Shown here piece after piece: positions 29,024-38,403 of a stretch of DNA of 64,000 nt; positions within the stretch are counted from its first letter, which is position 1; the number at the start of each line of letters is the position of its first letter. Position numbers and translations under genes: made by a program. The notes under the pieces were generated by a model. That model did no database searches and was not told the DNA's origin. It worked only from the letters and a program-made list of their open reading frames with translations. This stretch comes from Acidovorax sp. NCPPB 3576 (GTDB taxonomy: Bacteria; Pseudomonadota; Gammaproteobacteria; Burkholderiales; Burkholderiaceae_C). Location: contig NZ_CP097267.1 in NCBI RefSeq assembly GCF_028473605.1, forward strand, positions 562,501 through 626,500, written 5' to 3'.

Positions 29024-29707
29024 ATGCCCCCATCCGTCCTGCCCTCTTCCTACGACGCCGTGCTGTTCGATTGCGATGGCGTGCTCGTGGACAGCGAACC
29101 CATCACCCACCGCGTGCTGCGCGACCAGCTCGAAGCCTCGGGCTGGTCGCTCACGCCCGAGGAATGCCTGGCCATCTTCCTGGGCAAGGCCGTGCGCAGC
29201 GAGGCGGCACGCATCGAGGCCGAAACCGGCCAGCCGTTGACCGACGCCTGGATGGCCGATTTCTACACCCGCCGCAACGCCGCGCTGCAGGCCGAACTGG
29301 GCCCGATTCCCGGTGCCCCCGATGCCGTGCGGGCCGTGCACGAGCGGCTCGGTGGCCGCATCGCCTGCGCATCGGGCGCGGACCGTTTCAAGGTGGAGCT
29401 GCAACTGGCCAAGGTGGGCCTGACGCCGCTCTTCCAGGGCCGCATCTTCAGCGGCCACGAGATGCCCCGCACCAAGCCCGCCCCCGATGTGTATTTGGCC
29501 GCCGCCGCCGCGCTGGGCGTGGCGCCGGCGCGCTGCCTGGTGGTGGAGGATTCGGTCACGGGCGTGCAGGCCGGCGTGGCGGCGGGCGCCACGGTGGTCG
29601 GCTACAGCCCCATGCCCGAGGGGCATGCCTCGGTCCAGGCCCTGCGCGCGGCCGGCGCGGCGCATGTGATGCTCCACATGGCGGAACTGCCCGCGCTGCT
29701 GGGCTGA
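29024..29707 (+). CDS. HAD-superfamily hydrolase (beta-phosphoglucomutase/phosphatase type)
   Basis: A 227-residue HAD enzyme. Motif I DCDGVLVDSE carries the nucleophile Asp near 16 and the general acid two residues later; motif II Ser in ACASGADR; motif III Lys in TKPAPDVYL; motif IV VVEDS. The alpha-helical cap between motifs I and II is of the C1 type. Likely a small-molecule phosphatase or phosphoglycolate-type enzyme; the substrate cannot be told from sequence. Confidence 0.9.
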   Translation: MPPSVLPSSYDAVLFDCDGVLVDSEPITHRVLRDQLEASGWSLTPEECLAIFLGKAVRSEAARIEAETGQPLTDAWMADFYTRRNAALQAELGPIPGAPDAVRAVHERLGGRIACASGADRFKVELQLAKVGLTPLFQGRIFSGHEMPRTKPAPDVYLAAAAALGVAPARCLVVEDSVTGVQAGVAAGATVVGYSPMPEGHASVQALRAAGAAHVMLHMAELPALLG

Positions 29708-29733
29708 GGGCGGCCCGGCGAAAACAGCGCGCC

Positions 29734-29795
29734 TTCGCAGGGTGGGAAATGGGTTCGCCTGATCGGTGCAGGGCAGGGACTTTGGCTTCCACGAT
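29734..29795 (+). promoter_or_regulatory. PIP box and -10 for the repeat-protein gene
   Basis: TTCGC (29734-29738)-N15-TTCGC (29754-29758), 31 bases, CACGAT (29790-29795) matching YANNNT. It is identical in layout to those of the kinase-like family although the gene it drives is unrelated. It lies 27 bases after the HAD gene stop. Confidence 0.92.
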
Positions 29796-29852
29796 CGGCA
29801 GCAGTGGGATGGGCGTGGTGCGGCGCACCGCTCCATGCCCCCAGGAGAACCC

Positions 29853-31043
29853 ATGTCGATTCAATTTCCCAAGAGCCCTTTCTCGCGTTTCAACAGCGCC
29901 TCCGCGCGCGGTGCCAACGCCGCTCCGGAGCACCGGGAGCCGCCCCGGCAGAGCCGTTTCAAGGCCGGTGGGGACGCGGGGCCGATGCCGCAGCGCCGGG
30001 CCGGCGCTGCAGGCCACCCGGCCGACAGCGCCGCCGCCAACGACCGCCGTGGGCCCGCCCCGCAAAACTTTGCAGGCCGCACCAGTGCGCAGGCCAGACG
30101 GCCGGGCGCTCCGCCGACCGTTCCTGGCAATCCCACGGTCGCGCAGGTCTTGTCCAAAATTCCGCTGCACGAAGTCGATCGCATGACCCCGGTGCAGGTC
30201 AAGCAGTTCACGAAGCTCCTGGGCGGGAAGACCTTCGGCGTGGAGCCCGCGCTGCTGGCGCAGAACTGGAAGCTGCTGCGCAGCCAGTTCAACGGGGCTG
30301 AACTGCAGCAGTTGCTGCTGAAGAAGACCGCCGACGTGATGAAGTTCCTGACGGCCCCAGCGCTGCCGAAATCGCCTGCGGCCCAGGTGCTGGCCGTGTT
30401 CCAGTTGCATGAAATCGACCGCATGGACCCGCCGAGGCTGAAGGAGCTCGTGGCGATCCTGGGTGGCCATGCCCCGGGCAAGGGCCCTGAAGCACGGGCC
30501 GAGAACTGGCAACTGCTGCGCCAAAAATTCACCGAGCCGGAACTGAAGCATTTGCTGCTGAACGACACCGCCAACGTGGTGGAGTTTCTGACGGCTTTGC
30601 CGCCCCCGCCGAAAGCCGGCGCTGGCCCCAAGGCGGATGCCGGCCCCAAGCCAGGCCCGGGCCCCAAGGCCGATTCAGGTCCCCGACCGAATGCGGGCGC
30701 CGGGCGGCAGGAGGCGCCGAAGCCCTCGGCCAAGGTGCAGCAGCAGCAGCCGGCGGCGGTGCCTGCTGCCGCAGGAACCAAGCCCATCGCCCTCGCCGGG
30801 ATGAAGCGGGAGGCGGCGTTCCAGGCGCTCAAGGACCGCGGCATGTCGCACGCGCAGCTGCAGCAGATGCGGCAGGATTTTCTCGACCAGGTCAACCACG
30901 GCAGTGGCGCATCGGGCGACGCATTGAGCGCCAAGTACCGGGCGTTCATCACCGACGACCTGTCGCAATCGGGCACCTTGCGCCACTATGCCAAGCTGTT
31001 CGTGCGCCCCATTCCTGACGAGGCCGCCGCCGGCAAGGCTTAG
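29853..31043 (+). CDS. Candidate type III effector with two 80-residue repeats
   Basis: A 396-residue product. The start is ATG 29853 behind AGGAGAACCC; a longer ORF from 29766 starts before the PIP -10 and is rejected. Residues 1-90 are Ser/Pro/Arg/Ala-rich with no acidic residue in the first 24, as in type III signals. Two repeats (about 93-170 and 173-250) have an exact period of 80: [67 protein letters not shown] Pro/Lys/Gly/Ala linker (250-305) leads to a helical C-terminal domain (315-390). No known family recognised; effector status is inferred from promoter and N-terminus. Confidence 0.78.
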   Translation: MSIQFPKSPFSRFNSASARGANAAPEHREPPRQSRFKAGGDAGPMPQRRAGAAGHPADSAAANDRRGPAPQNFAGRTSAQARRPGAPPTVPGNPTVAQVLSKIPLHEVDRMTPVQVKQFTKLLGGKTFGVEPALLAQNWKLLRSQFNGAELQQLLLKKTADVMKFLTAPALPKSPAAQVLAVFQLHEIDRMDPPRLKELVAILGGHAPGKGPEARAENWQLLRQKFTEPELKHLLLNDTANVVEFLTALPPPPKAGAGPKADAGPKPGPGPKADSGPRPNAGAGRQEAPKPSAKVQQQQPAAVPAAAGTKPIALAGMKREAAFQALKDRGMSHAQLQQMRQDFLDQVNHGSGASGDALSAKYRAFITDDLSQSGTLRHYAKLFVRPIPDEAAAGKA

Positions 31044-31044
31044 G

Positions 31045-32160
31045 TCACGCGCCCTGGCCGAATCCACCCCCGCCCGCCAGCCGGGCAGCGCGGCGGAACG
31101 CGGCGGGGGACTGCCCCGTCCAGCCCCGAAACGCGCGGATGAAGCTCTTTTCGTTGAGAAAGCCCGCGGCCTGTGCCACCTGCTTGATCGGCCGGTCGGT
31201 GCGGTGCAGCCATTCGATGGCGCGGTGCTGGCGCACCTCGTCTTTCAGCGCCTGCAGCGACGCGCCTTCTTCCTTGAGTTGGCGGTGCAGCGTGCGCGGC
31301 GACAGGTGCAGCCGCTCGGCCAGTGCGTCCGCGCCCTGCAGCGCGCCAGTGTCGGCTGCCAGCGCCTGCCGCACGCGCTGCACCAGCAGGCGGTCGCGCC
31401 GGTATTGGCGCACGGTCAGGGGCAGCGCGCGCTGCAGCATGGTGCGCAGCGCGTTCTCGTCGCGCTGCAGCGGCATCGCCAGATAGCGCGCATCGAAGCG
31501 CAGCGCGGCCTGCGGCGCACGGAAGGCGATGGGGCCGGCGAACAGCAGCGGATAGGCCGCCTGGTGCGGCGGTGGCGCAAAGGGAAAATCCGCGCCCTGC
31601 AGCGGCAGGCGCGAATCGATGAGCCAGCAGGCCAGCCCCAGCGCGTTGCGCAGCATCGAGACCAGGCAGAACTCGCGCAGCGTGCCCAGGTCGCAGTGCT
31701 CGGTGATCGCCAGCGTGGCGGTGGCGCCGTCGGTGGCCAGGTGCAGGGCGATGTCGTCGGTCAGCAGGCCATGGTGGCGGCACCAGCGCTGCAGGGCCAG
31801 GCCCAGGTGCGGCGCGCTGATCGAGGCCCGCGCCAGCATGCCGTAGCTGCCCCAGGGCAGGCGCCGGCCGAACCAGCCCAGGGCCTCGTCGTCCAGTTCG
31901 CGCATGGCGCCGTCGGAGAGCTGCTCCATCTGCAGCGCCGTGATGCGCCCTTGCGGATGGTCGATGTCCGATGGCGTGATTTGTGCCTGCCGCAGCACGG
32001 CCGACGCATCCATGCCGCGCTGGGTGTAGGCCTGAACGATGGCCCGCACGAAGGCCATTGGCGTAGCAGCGGTGGGCGCGTGGGGGGCGGGGTGGGGTGG
32101 GGGGTGGGGCAGGGCGGTGGCGGGTTCGGGCATGGAGGGAGTTTGCCTTGCGTGGCGCAT
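31045..32160 (-). CDS. AraC-family transcriptional regulator
   Basis: A 371-residue regulator with an N-terminal arabinose_bd-type (OruR/Rv1395-like) domain and a C-terminal AraC double [23 protein letters not shown] and [20 protein letters not shown]. Start taken at ATG 32160 (preceded by AAGG); 32133 is an alternative without ribosome binding site. It is divergent from the acyl-CoA synthetase (114-base gap), whose gene and the following catabolic genes it probably controls. The effector ligand is unknown. Confidence 0.9.
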   Translation of the reverse strand: MRHARQTPSMPEPATALPHPPPHPAPHAPTAATPMAFVRAIVQAYTQRGMDASAVLRQAQITPSDIDHPQGRITALQMEQLSDGAMRELDDEALGWFGRRLPWGSYGMLARASISAPHLGLALQRWCRHHGLLTDDIALHLATDGATATLAITEHCDLGTLREFCLVSMLRNALGLACWLIDSRLPLQGADFPFAPPPHQAAYPLLFAGPIAFRAPQAALRFDARYLAMPLQRDENALRTMLQRALPLTVRQYRRDRLLVQRVRQALAADTGALQGADALAERLHLSPRTLHRQLKEEGASLQALKDEVRQHRAIEWLHRTDRPIKQVAQAAGFLNEKSFIRAFRGWTGQSPAAFRRAARLAGGGGFGQGA

Positions 32161-32274
32161 ATTGCAACCTTTGTGACCCCATCTGTCATGCGGTCCTGGC
32201 CCGGGCGGGCGTATGCTGCGGCCCATCGCCGTTCCCGGCCGGGCCGGGGGCGTGCCACACGAGGAGACATTGCC

Positions 32275-33999
32275 ATGGACCCAGTGAGCCCGACCGCCCC
32301 GTTGACTTCCGCCTTTGCACGCGGCAGCACGGCGGTGCCCCTGATCGAGCAGACGATCGGCGCCTTTTTCAGCGACATGGCGCAGCGCCAGCCGGACCGC
32401 GAGGCGCTGGTGAGCGTGCACCAGGGCCTGCGCTACACCTACGGCCAGCTGCACACCGAGGTGCGCCGCCTGGCCAGCGCGCTGCTGGGGCTGGGCCTGA
32501 ACCCGGGCGACCGGGTGGGCATCTGGTCGCACAACAACGCCGAATGGGTGCTCATGCAGCTGGCCACCGCGCAGGTGGGCCTGGTGCTGGTGAACATCAA
32601 CCCCGCCTACCGCACGTCGGAGGTGGAATACGCGCTCAACAAGGTCGGCTGCAAGGCGCTGGTGACCATGGCGCGCTTCAAGACCAGCGACTACCTGGGC
32701 ATGCTGCGCGAACTGGCGCCGCAGTGGGCCGCCGGCACGCCGGGCGCACTGCAGTCCGACCGGCTGCCGCAGCTGCGCACCGTGGTGTGGATCGACGGTG
32801 CGGTCGGCGGCGACGAGCCCGGCCTGCTGCGGTTTTCCGAGCTGATGGCGCGCGGCGATGCGCAGGATGCGCGCATCGACGCCGTGGCCGCCACGCTCGA
32901 TGCCAACGACCCCATCAACATCCAGTTCACGAGCGGCACCACGGGCTTTCCGAAGGGCGCCACGCTCACGCACCGCAACATTTTGAACAACGGCTTCTTC
33001 ATCGGTGAGTGCATGCGGCTCGCCCCCGAGGACCGGCTGTGCATTCCCGTGCCGCTGTACCACTGCTTCGGCATGGTGCTGGGCAACCTGGCCTGTCTCA
33101 CGCACGGCGCGGCCATCGTGTACCCGAGCGACGGGTTCGATCCGCTCAAGGTGCTGGAGACGGTGCAGGCCGAGCGCTGCACCGGCCTGCACGGGGTGCC
33201 CACGATGTTCATCGCCGAGCTGGACCACCCGCGCTTTGCCGAGTTCGACCTGTCCACGCTGCGCACCGGCATCATGGCCGGCTCGCCATGCCCCATCGAG
33301 GTGATGAAGCGGGTGGTGAGCGACATGCACCTGCCCGAGATCACCATCGCCTACGGCATGACCGAAACCAGCCCGGTGAGCTGCCAGAGCAGCACCGAGA
33401 CGCCGCTTTATAAGCGCGTGTCCACCGTGGGCCAGGTGCAGCCGCACCTGGAGATCCAGATCATCGACCCCGAATCCGGCGCCGTGGTGTCCGTGGGCGA
33501 GCGCGGCGAGCTGTGCACGCGCGGCTACTCGGTCATGCACGGCTACTGGGACGATCCGGCCAAGACCCGCGAGGCCATCGACGAGACCGGCTGGATGCAC
33601 ACCGGCGACCTGGCCACCATGGATGCCGAGGGCTACGTGAACATCGTCGGCCGCATCAAGGACATGGTGATCCGCGGCGGCGAGAACGTGTACCCGCGCG
33701 AGATCGAGGAGTTTCTCTACCGCCACCCGCAGGTCCAGGACGTGCAGGTGGTGGGCGTGCCCGATGCCCGCTACGGCGAGGAGCTGTGCGCCTGGATCAT
33801 CCCCAAGCCCGGCACGGCCGCGCCCACCGAGGACGACATCCGCGCGTTCTGCAAGGGCCAGATCGCGCACTACAAGGTGCCGCGCTACATCCGATTCGTC
33901 GCCGAGTTCCCGATGACGGTGACCGGCAAGATCCAGAAATTCAAGATCCGCGATGCCATGAAAGAACAGCTCGGCCTGCAGGAAAGCACCACCGCATGA
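32275..33999 (+). CDS. Acyl-CoA synthetase (AMP-forming), fatty-acid/branched-acid type
   Basis: A 574-residue ANL-superfamily ligase. P-loop [12 protein letters not shown] near 218-229, A5-type motif [11 protein letters not shown]7 motif TGDLATMD, hinge [16 protein letters not shown] and catalytic Lys in TGKIQKFK. It activates a carboxylic acid to acyl-CoA via an acyl-adenylate. Position directly before liuB (ATGA overlap) suggests activation of a branched acid such as isovalerate feeding the liu pathway, or a medium-chain acid; the acid cannot be read. Ribosome binding site GAGGAG. Confidence 0.92.
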   Translation: MDPVSPTAPLTSAFARGSTAVPLIEQTIGAFFSDMAQRQPDREALVSVHQGLRYTYGQLHTEVRRLASALLGLGLNPGDRVGIWSHNNAEWVLMQLATAQVGLVLVNINPAYRTSEVEYALNKVGCKALVTMARFKTSDYLGMLRELAPQWAAGTPGALQSDRLPQLRTVVWIDGAVGGDEPGLLRFSELMARGDAQDARIDAVAATLDANDPINIQFTSGTTGFPKGATLTHRNILNNGFFIGECMRLAPEDRLCIPVPLYHCFGMVLGNLACLTHGAAIVYPSDGFDPLKVLETVQAERCTGLHGVPTMFIAELDHPRFAEFDLSTLRTGIMAGSPCPIEVMKRVVSDMHLPEITIAYGMTETSPVSCQSSTETPLYKRVSTVGQVQPHLEIQIIDPESGAVVSVGERGELCTRGYSVMHGYWDDPAKTREAIDETGWMHTGDLATMDAEGYVNIVGRIKDMVIRGGENVYPREIEEFLYRHPQVQDVQVVGVPDARYGEELCAWIIPKPGTAAPTEDDIRAFCKGQIAHYKVPRYIRFVAEFPMTVTGKIQKFKIRDAMKEQLGLQESTTA

Positions 34000-35600
34000 T
34001 CCTCGAATCCCAACTCAATGCCCGCTCGGCCGACTTCCTGGCCAATGCTGCCGCCATGCGCGCCCTGGTCGATGACCTGCGCGCCCGCACCGCCCAGGTG
34101 GCCCAGGGCGGTGGCGAAGCCGCCCGCGCCAAGCACACGGCCCGCGGCAAGCTGCTGCCGCGCGAGCGCGTGCAGATGCTGCTGGACCCCGGCACGCCGT
34201 TCCTCGAACTGGCGCCCCTGGCCGCGCTCAACATGTACAACAACGACGCGCCCGGCGCCGGCCTGATCGCCGGCATCGGCCGCGTGAGCGGCGTGGACTG
34301 CATGGTGGTGTGCAACGACGCCACGGTGAAGGGCGGCACCTACTACCCCATGACGGTGAAGAAGCACCTGCGCGCGCAGGAGGTGGCCGCGCAGAACCAC
34401 CTGCCGTGCATTTACCTGGTGGACTCGGGCGGCGCCAACCTGCCCAACCAGGACGAGGTGTTTCCCGACCGCGACCACTTCGGCCGCATCTTCTACAACC
34501 AGGCGCACATGAGCGCGCAGGGCATCGCGCAGATCGCCGTGGTGATGGGCTCGTGCACCGCCGGCGGCGCCTACGTGCCGGCCATGAGCGACGAATCCAT
34601 CATCGTCAAGAACCAGGGCACCATCTTCCTGGGCGGCCCGCCCCTGGTGAAGGCGGCCACGGGCGAGGTCGTGACGGCCGAGGACCTAGGGGGCGGCGAT
34701 GTGCACACGCGCCTGTCCGGCGTGGCCGACCACCTGGCGCAAAACGACTTGCACGCGCTGCAGCTGGCCCGCAACGCGGTGCGCAATTTGAATAGAAACA
34801 AGGCCCATGCCGGTGAATTACATGCCTCTATTGCTCCTAAATTTGTAGCGAACGAGCTGTACGGCGTGATTCCGGTGGACACGCGCAAGCCCTTCGACGT
34901 GCGCGAGATCATCGCCCGCATCGTCGATGGCAGCGAGTTCGACGAGTTCAAGGCGCGCTACGGCACCACGCTGGTCACGGGCTTCGCGCGCATCGAAGGC
35001 ATGCCCGTGGGCATCATCGCCAACAACGGCATCCTGTTCAGCGAGTCCGCCCTCAAGGGCGCGCACTTCATCGAGCTGTGCTGCCAGCGCAAGATCCCGC
35101 TGGTGTTCCTGCAGAACATCACCGGCTTCATGGTGGGACGCAAGTACGAGAACGAGGGCATCGCGCGCAACGGCGCCAAGATGGTCACCGCCGTGGCCAC
35201 CGCCGCCGTGCCCAAGTTCACCATCGTCATCGGCGGCTCGTTCGGCGCGGGCAACTATGGCATGTGCGGGCGGGCGTATTCGCCGCGCTTCTTGTGGATG
35301 TGGCCCAACGCGCGCATCTCCGTCATGGGCGGCGACCAGGCCGCGAGCGTGCTGGCCACCGTCAAGCGCGACGGCATCGAGGGCAAGGGGGGCCAGTGGA
35401 GTGCCGAGGAAGAAGAGGCCTTCAAGGCCCCCATCCGGCAGCAGTACGAAAGCCAGGGCCACCCCTATTACGCCACTGCGCGCCTTTGGGACGACGGCGT
35501 GATCGACCCTGCCGACACGCGCCGCGTGCTGGCGCTGGGCCTGTCGGCCACGCGCAATGCGCCCATCGAAGACACGAAGTTCGGCCTGTTCCGCATGTGA
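33996..35600 (+). CDS. liuB: Methylcrotonyl-CoA carboxylase, carboxyltransferase (beta) subunit
   Basis: A 534-residue carboxyltransferase that moves CO2 from biotin on LiuD to 3-methylcrotonyl-CoA, giving 3-methylglutaconyl-CoA. Both crotonase-like halves are present: the oxyanion-type [16 protein letters not shown] and the second-half [16 protein letters not shown]. Its start overlaps the synthetase stop. Residues about 268-285 ([20 protein letters not shown]) coincide with a reverse-strand copy of the dispersed 54-bp repeat, in frame, in the loop between the two halves. The length matches the family, so the repeat replaces or lengthens a variable loop. Confidence 0.96.
   Translation: MILESQLNARSADFLANAAAMRALVDDLRARTAQVAQGGGEAARAKHTARGKLLPRERVQMLLDPGTPFLELAPLAALNMYNNDAPGAGLIAGIGRVSGVDCMVVCNDATVKGGTYYPMTVKKHLRAQEVAAQNHLPCIYLVDSGGANLPNQDEVFPDRDHFGRIFYNQAHMSAQGIAQIAVVMGSCTAGGAYVPAMSDESIIVKNQGTIFLGGPPLVKAATGEVVTAEDLGGGDVHTRLSGVADHLAQNDLHALQLARNAVRNLNRNKAHAGELHASIAPKFVANELYGVIPVDTRKPFDVREIIARIVDGSEFDEFKARYGTTLVTGFARIEGMPVGIIANNGILFSESALKGAHFIELCCQRKIPLVFLQNITGFMVGRKYENEGIARNGAKMVTAVATAAVPKFTIVIGGSFGAGNYGMCGRAYSPRFLWMWPNARISVMGGDQAASVLATVKRDGIEGKGGQWSAEEEEAFKAPIRQQYESQGHPYYATARLWDDGVIDPADTRRVLALGLSATRNAPIEDTKFGLFRM
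34796..34849 (-). repeat. Dispersed repeat inside liuB (reverse strand, coding)
   Basis: Read on the minus strand: GCTACAAATTTAGGAGC from 34849 (17 bases), then GGCC at offset 44 followed by a T-rich tail. This is the same architecture as the intergenic copies but diverged and one base shorter. Locally AT-rich in a GC-rich gene, and read through in frame by liuB. Confidence 0.6.
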
Positions 35601-35637
35601 CCGCCAGCCCGCCGAAGACTCCGACGCAGATCCCGCC

Positions 35638-36804
35638 ATGACCCTTCGCCGACACGCCCTGGCCTGGCTGCTGCGCTGCGCGCTGCTGCTGGGCGCCTTG
35701 CCCGCCCTGGCGCAGTTGGCGCCGTCCACCGCGCCCACGCTGGATGCCACGCTGCGCGAGCAGATCGTGATGGTGCCCAAGGGCGAGGGGGTGCTGTCCA
35801 CCGAGCTGGAAACCACCGTGTACCGCCCGGCGGGCACGGGGCCGTTCCCGGTCGTCGTCATCAACCACGGCAAGGCCAACGGCAACCCGCGCCTGCAGGA
35901 GCGCGCGCGCTACCTGGCGGCCGCCCGCGTGTTCGTGGAGCGCGGCTACCTCGTGGTGATCCCGATGCGCCAGGGCTTCTCGCGGTCCACGGGCGCCTAC
36001 CTGGGCAGCGGTTGCAACGTCGAAGGCAACGGCCGCACGCAGGCCGAGGACGTGCAGGCCGCGCTGGCCTACGTGCGCCGCCTGCCGGATGCGGACAGTC
36101 AGCGCATCGTCGTCGTCGGCCAGTCGCACGGCGGCCTGACCACCCTGGCGCTGGGCACGCTGAACCCGCCCGGCGTGCGCGGCCTCGTCAATTTCGCCGG
36201 CGGGCTGCGGCAGGAGCAATGCCCCGGCTGGGAAAACAACCTGGCCAGGGCCTTCGGCGCCTACGGCCAGGGCACGCGCCTGCCGTCGCTGTGGTTCTAC
36301 GGCGACAACGATTCGTACTGGCCGACCTCGCTGTACCGCGACATGTACGCGCGCTACGTGGCGGCTGGCGGGCGGGCCCAACTGGTGGCGTACGGCAAGT
36401 TCGGAACCGATTCGCACCGGCTGTTCGCCTCGCAAAGCGGCGTGCCGATCTGGCTGCCGCAGGTGGAGCGCTTCCTGGCCGGACTGGGCCTGCCGTCCCG
36501 GCCGGTGACGCACATTCCGATGATGCCGCACGACAGCGCCGTGCCCCGGGCCACCGACGCCTACCCCGTCGCCGATGCGGCGGCCATTCCCTATGTGCGC
36601 GATGCAGCGCGGGAGGGCTACCGCAAGTTTCTTGCGGCGCCATGGCCCCGGGCCTACGCCATCGCGCCCAGCGGCGCCTGGGCCTACTACTACGGCCGGG
36701 CCGATGCCATGGCCGCGGCGGTGGCCCGCTGCAACGAAAACGCCAAGGCGGCCACCTGCCACCTGTATGCCGTGGACGACCACGTCGTGTGGGAGGCGCC
36801 ATGA
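35638..36804 (+). CDS. Secreted alpha/beta hydrolase (dienelactone-hydrolase-like)
   Basis: A 388-residue product with a Sec signal peptide (RRHALAWLLRCALLLGALPA, cleavage ALA-QL near 25) and an alpha/beta hydrolase domain: VVVINHGKANGNPR oxyanion strand, nucleophile elbow GQSHGG, and Asp/His in WFYGDND and GTDSHRLF. Likely a periplasmic esterase or peptidase; the substrate is not evident. A C-terminal addition of about 100 residues (AYAIAPSGAWAYYYGRADAM) with two Cys is unusual and resembles short DUF-like tails. It lies inside the liu operon (37 and 79-base gaps) without an obvious role there. Confidence 0.85.
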   Translation: MTLRRHALAWLLRCALLLGALPALAQLAPSTAPTLDATLREQIVMVPKGEGVLSTELETTVYRPAGTGPFPVVVINHGKANGNPRLQERARYLAAARVFVERGYLVVIPMRQGFSRSTGAYLGSGCNVEGNGRTQAEDVQAALAYVRRLPDADSQRIVVVGQSHGGLTTLALGTLNPPGVRGLVNFAGGLRQEQCPGWENNLARAFGAYGQGTRLPSLWFYGDNDSYWPTSLYRDMYARYVAAGGRAQLVAYGKFGTDSHRLFASQSGVPIWLPQVERFLAGLGLPSRPVTHIPMMPHDSAVPRATDAYPVADAAAIPYVRDAAREGYRKFLAAPWPRAYAIAPSGAWAYYYGRADAMAAAVARCNENAKAATCHLYAVDDHVVWEAP

Positions 36805-36883
36805 GGCCGGCACATTCGCCCGCCGCACGCATCCGGCCGCATCCGCGTTCGGCTTTTTCTCCAGAGCACCGAGGACCCACCCC

Positions 36884-37672
36884 ATGAACTCCGTCCAGAC
36901 GGCCTATGACGGCGCCGTGGCGCGCATCACGCTGGCGCAGCCCGATCTGCGCAACGCCTTCAACGACGAAACCATTGCCGCGCTCACGGCCGCCTTCGCG
37001 CAGGCCGGCGCGCGCGACGATGTGCGTGCCGTGGTGCTGGCTGCGCAGGGCACTGCCTTCTGCGCGGGCGCCGACCTGAACTGGATGCGCCGCATGGCCG
37101 ACTACACGCGCGAGGAAAACGTGGCCGACGCCGGCGCGCTGGCCGAGATGCTGCGCACGATCTACGAATGCCCCAAGCCCACCATCGCCCGCGTGCAGGG
37201 CGACGTGTATGCCGGCGGCATGGGCCTGGTGGCGGCCTGCGACATGGCGGTGGCCGTCGATACGGCGGGCTTTTGCCTGTCGGAGGTGAAGCTGGGGCTC
37301 ATCCCGGCGACCATCAGCCCCTATGTGATCCGCGCCATGGGCGCGCGCGCCGCCCACCGCTATTTCCTGACCGCCGAGCGCTTCGGCGCGGCCGAGGCGC
37401 TTCACCTCGGTTTCGTGCATGCGGTGGTGGAGTTCGAGCAGCTCGACGACACGGTGGATGCCTGGCTCAAGGCGCTCACCAGCGCCAGCCCGGCCGCGGT
37501 GCGCGCCTGCAAGCGGCTGGTGCAGGACGTGGCGGGCCGCGACATCGATGCCGCGCTCATTGCCGCCACGGTGCAGGGGATTGCCGACATCCGCGCCAGC
37601 GACGAGGGGCGTGAGGGCGTGCAGGCCTTCCTGCAAAAGCGCAAGCCCTCCTGGCTGGTGGGGCCGGGCTGA
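36884..37672 (+). CDS. liuC: Enoyl-CoA hydratase/isomerase, probable methylglutaconyl-CoA hydratase
   Basis: A 262-residue crotonase-fold enzyme: CoA/oxyanion motif AFCAGADLNWMRRM and second motif GDVYAGGMGLVAACDM, with the catalytic Glu in LSEVKLGLIPATISPY (near 137). The LNWM..M sequence after the first oxyanion motif is typical of LiuC. It would hydrate 3-methylglutaconyl-CoA to HMG-CoA between the LiuB/D and LiuE steps. Context supports the assignment. Confidence 0.92.
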   Translation: MNSVQTAYDGAVARITLAQPDLRNAFNDETIAALTAAFAQAGARDDVRAVVLAAQGTAFCAGADLNWMRRMADYTREENVADAGALAEMLRTIYECPKPTIARVQGDVYAGGMGLVAACDMAVAVDTAGFCLSEVKLGLIPATISPYVIRAMGARAAHRYFLTAERFGAAEALHLGFVHAVVEFEQLDDTVDAWLKALTSASPAAVRACKRLVQDVAGRDIDAALIAATVQGIADIRASDEGREGVQAFLQKRKPSWLVGPG

Positions 37673-37683
37673 CCGGGGACGGC

Positions 37684-38403
37684 ATGGACGCGCTCTGGCT
37701 GCACATCGTTCAGTGGCTCCACGCCGTGGGGCTGCACGTGGACCCCGGCACCGCCCGCGGCGTGGCGGCCGGCGCGTCCCAGGCCACGGCAGCGATGGAC
37801 CTGCCGGGCCTGCTGGCCCTGGCCGCCGCGCTCGGCTGGGCCAGCGGGTTCCGGCTGTATGCGGTGGTCTTCATCGTGGGGCTCATGGGCGCGGGCGGCT
37901 GGCTGCCGCTGCCTGCCGGGCTGCACGCGCTGCAGCACCCTGCCGTCCTCACCGTGAGCGGGCTGCTGCTTTGCGTGGAGTTCTTCGCCGACAAGGTGCC
38001 CTGGCTGGACAGCGCCTGGGATGCAGTGCACACCGTCATCCGCATTCCTGGCGGGGCGCTGCTGGCCGCGGGCGTGTTCGGCGCCGACAACGCCACCATG
38101 GGCCTCGTCGCGGGGCTGCTGGGCGGCTCGCTCTCGGCCACGGCCCTGGCCACCAAGATGACCACGCGCGCCGCGGCCAACACCTCGCCCGAGCCTTTCT
38201 CCAACTGGCTGCTGTCGTTCTTCGAGGACGGCCTGGTGGTGGCCGTCGTGTGGATGGCCACGCAGCACCCGGTGCTGTTCGGCGTCGCGCTGGTGGTGAT
38301 GCTGGTGCTGTCGGCGCTGCTGCTGATCGTGCTTTTCAAATTCCTGCGCGCCGTGCTGCGGCGCGTGTCGTCTCTTTTTTCTGGTCCTGCGAAGGTGGTT
38401 TGA
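37684..38403 (+). CDS. DUF4126 membrane protein
   Basis: A 239-residue polytopic protein with about five hydrophobic segments (PGLLALAAALGWASGFRLYA, YAVVFIVGLMGAGGWL, LLLCVEFFADKVPWLDS, plus two near the C-terminus) and the family motif FADKVPWLDSAWDAVHTVIR. The function is unknown. It is a regular member of liu operons in related bacteria in my recollection; here the stop codon directly abuts the liuD start, so it is surely co-transcribed. Confidence 0.87.
   Translation: MDALWLHIVQWLHAVGLHVDPGTARGVAAGASQATAAMDLPGLLALAAALGWASGFRLYAVVFIVGLMGAGGWLPLPAGLHALQHPAVLTVSGLLLCVEFFADKVPWLDSAWDAVHTVIRIPGGALLAAGVFGADNATMGLVAGLLGGSLSATALATKMTTRAAANTSPEPFSNWLLSFFEDGLVVAVVWMATQHPVLFGVALVVMLVLSALLLIVLFKFLRAVLRRVSSLFSGPAKVV

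Noticed and set aside
29766..29852. N-terminal extension of the repeat-protein gene
   Set aside because: The start precedes the -10 at 29790-29795, and ATG 29853 has a good ribosome binding site.
31045..33870. Minus-strand frame of 941 codons continuing past the AraC gene
   Set aside because: Only the part up to 32160 is the AraC regulator; the rest is the antisense of the acyl-CoA synthetase.
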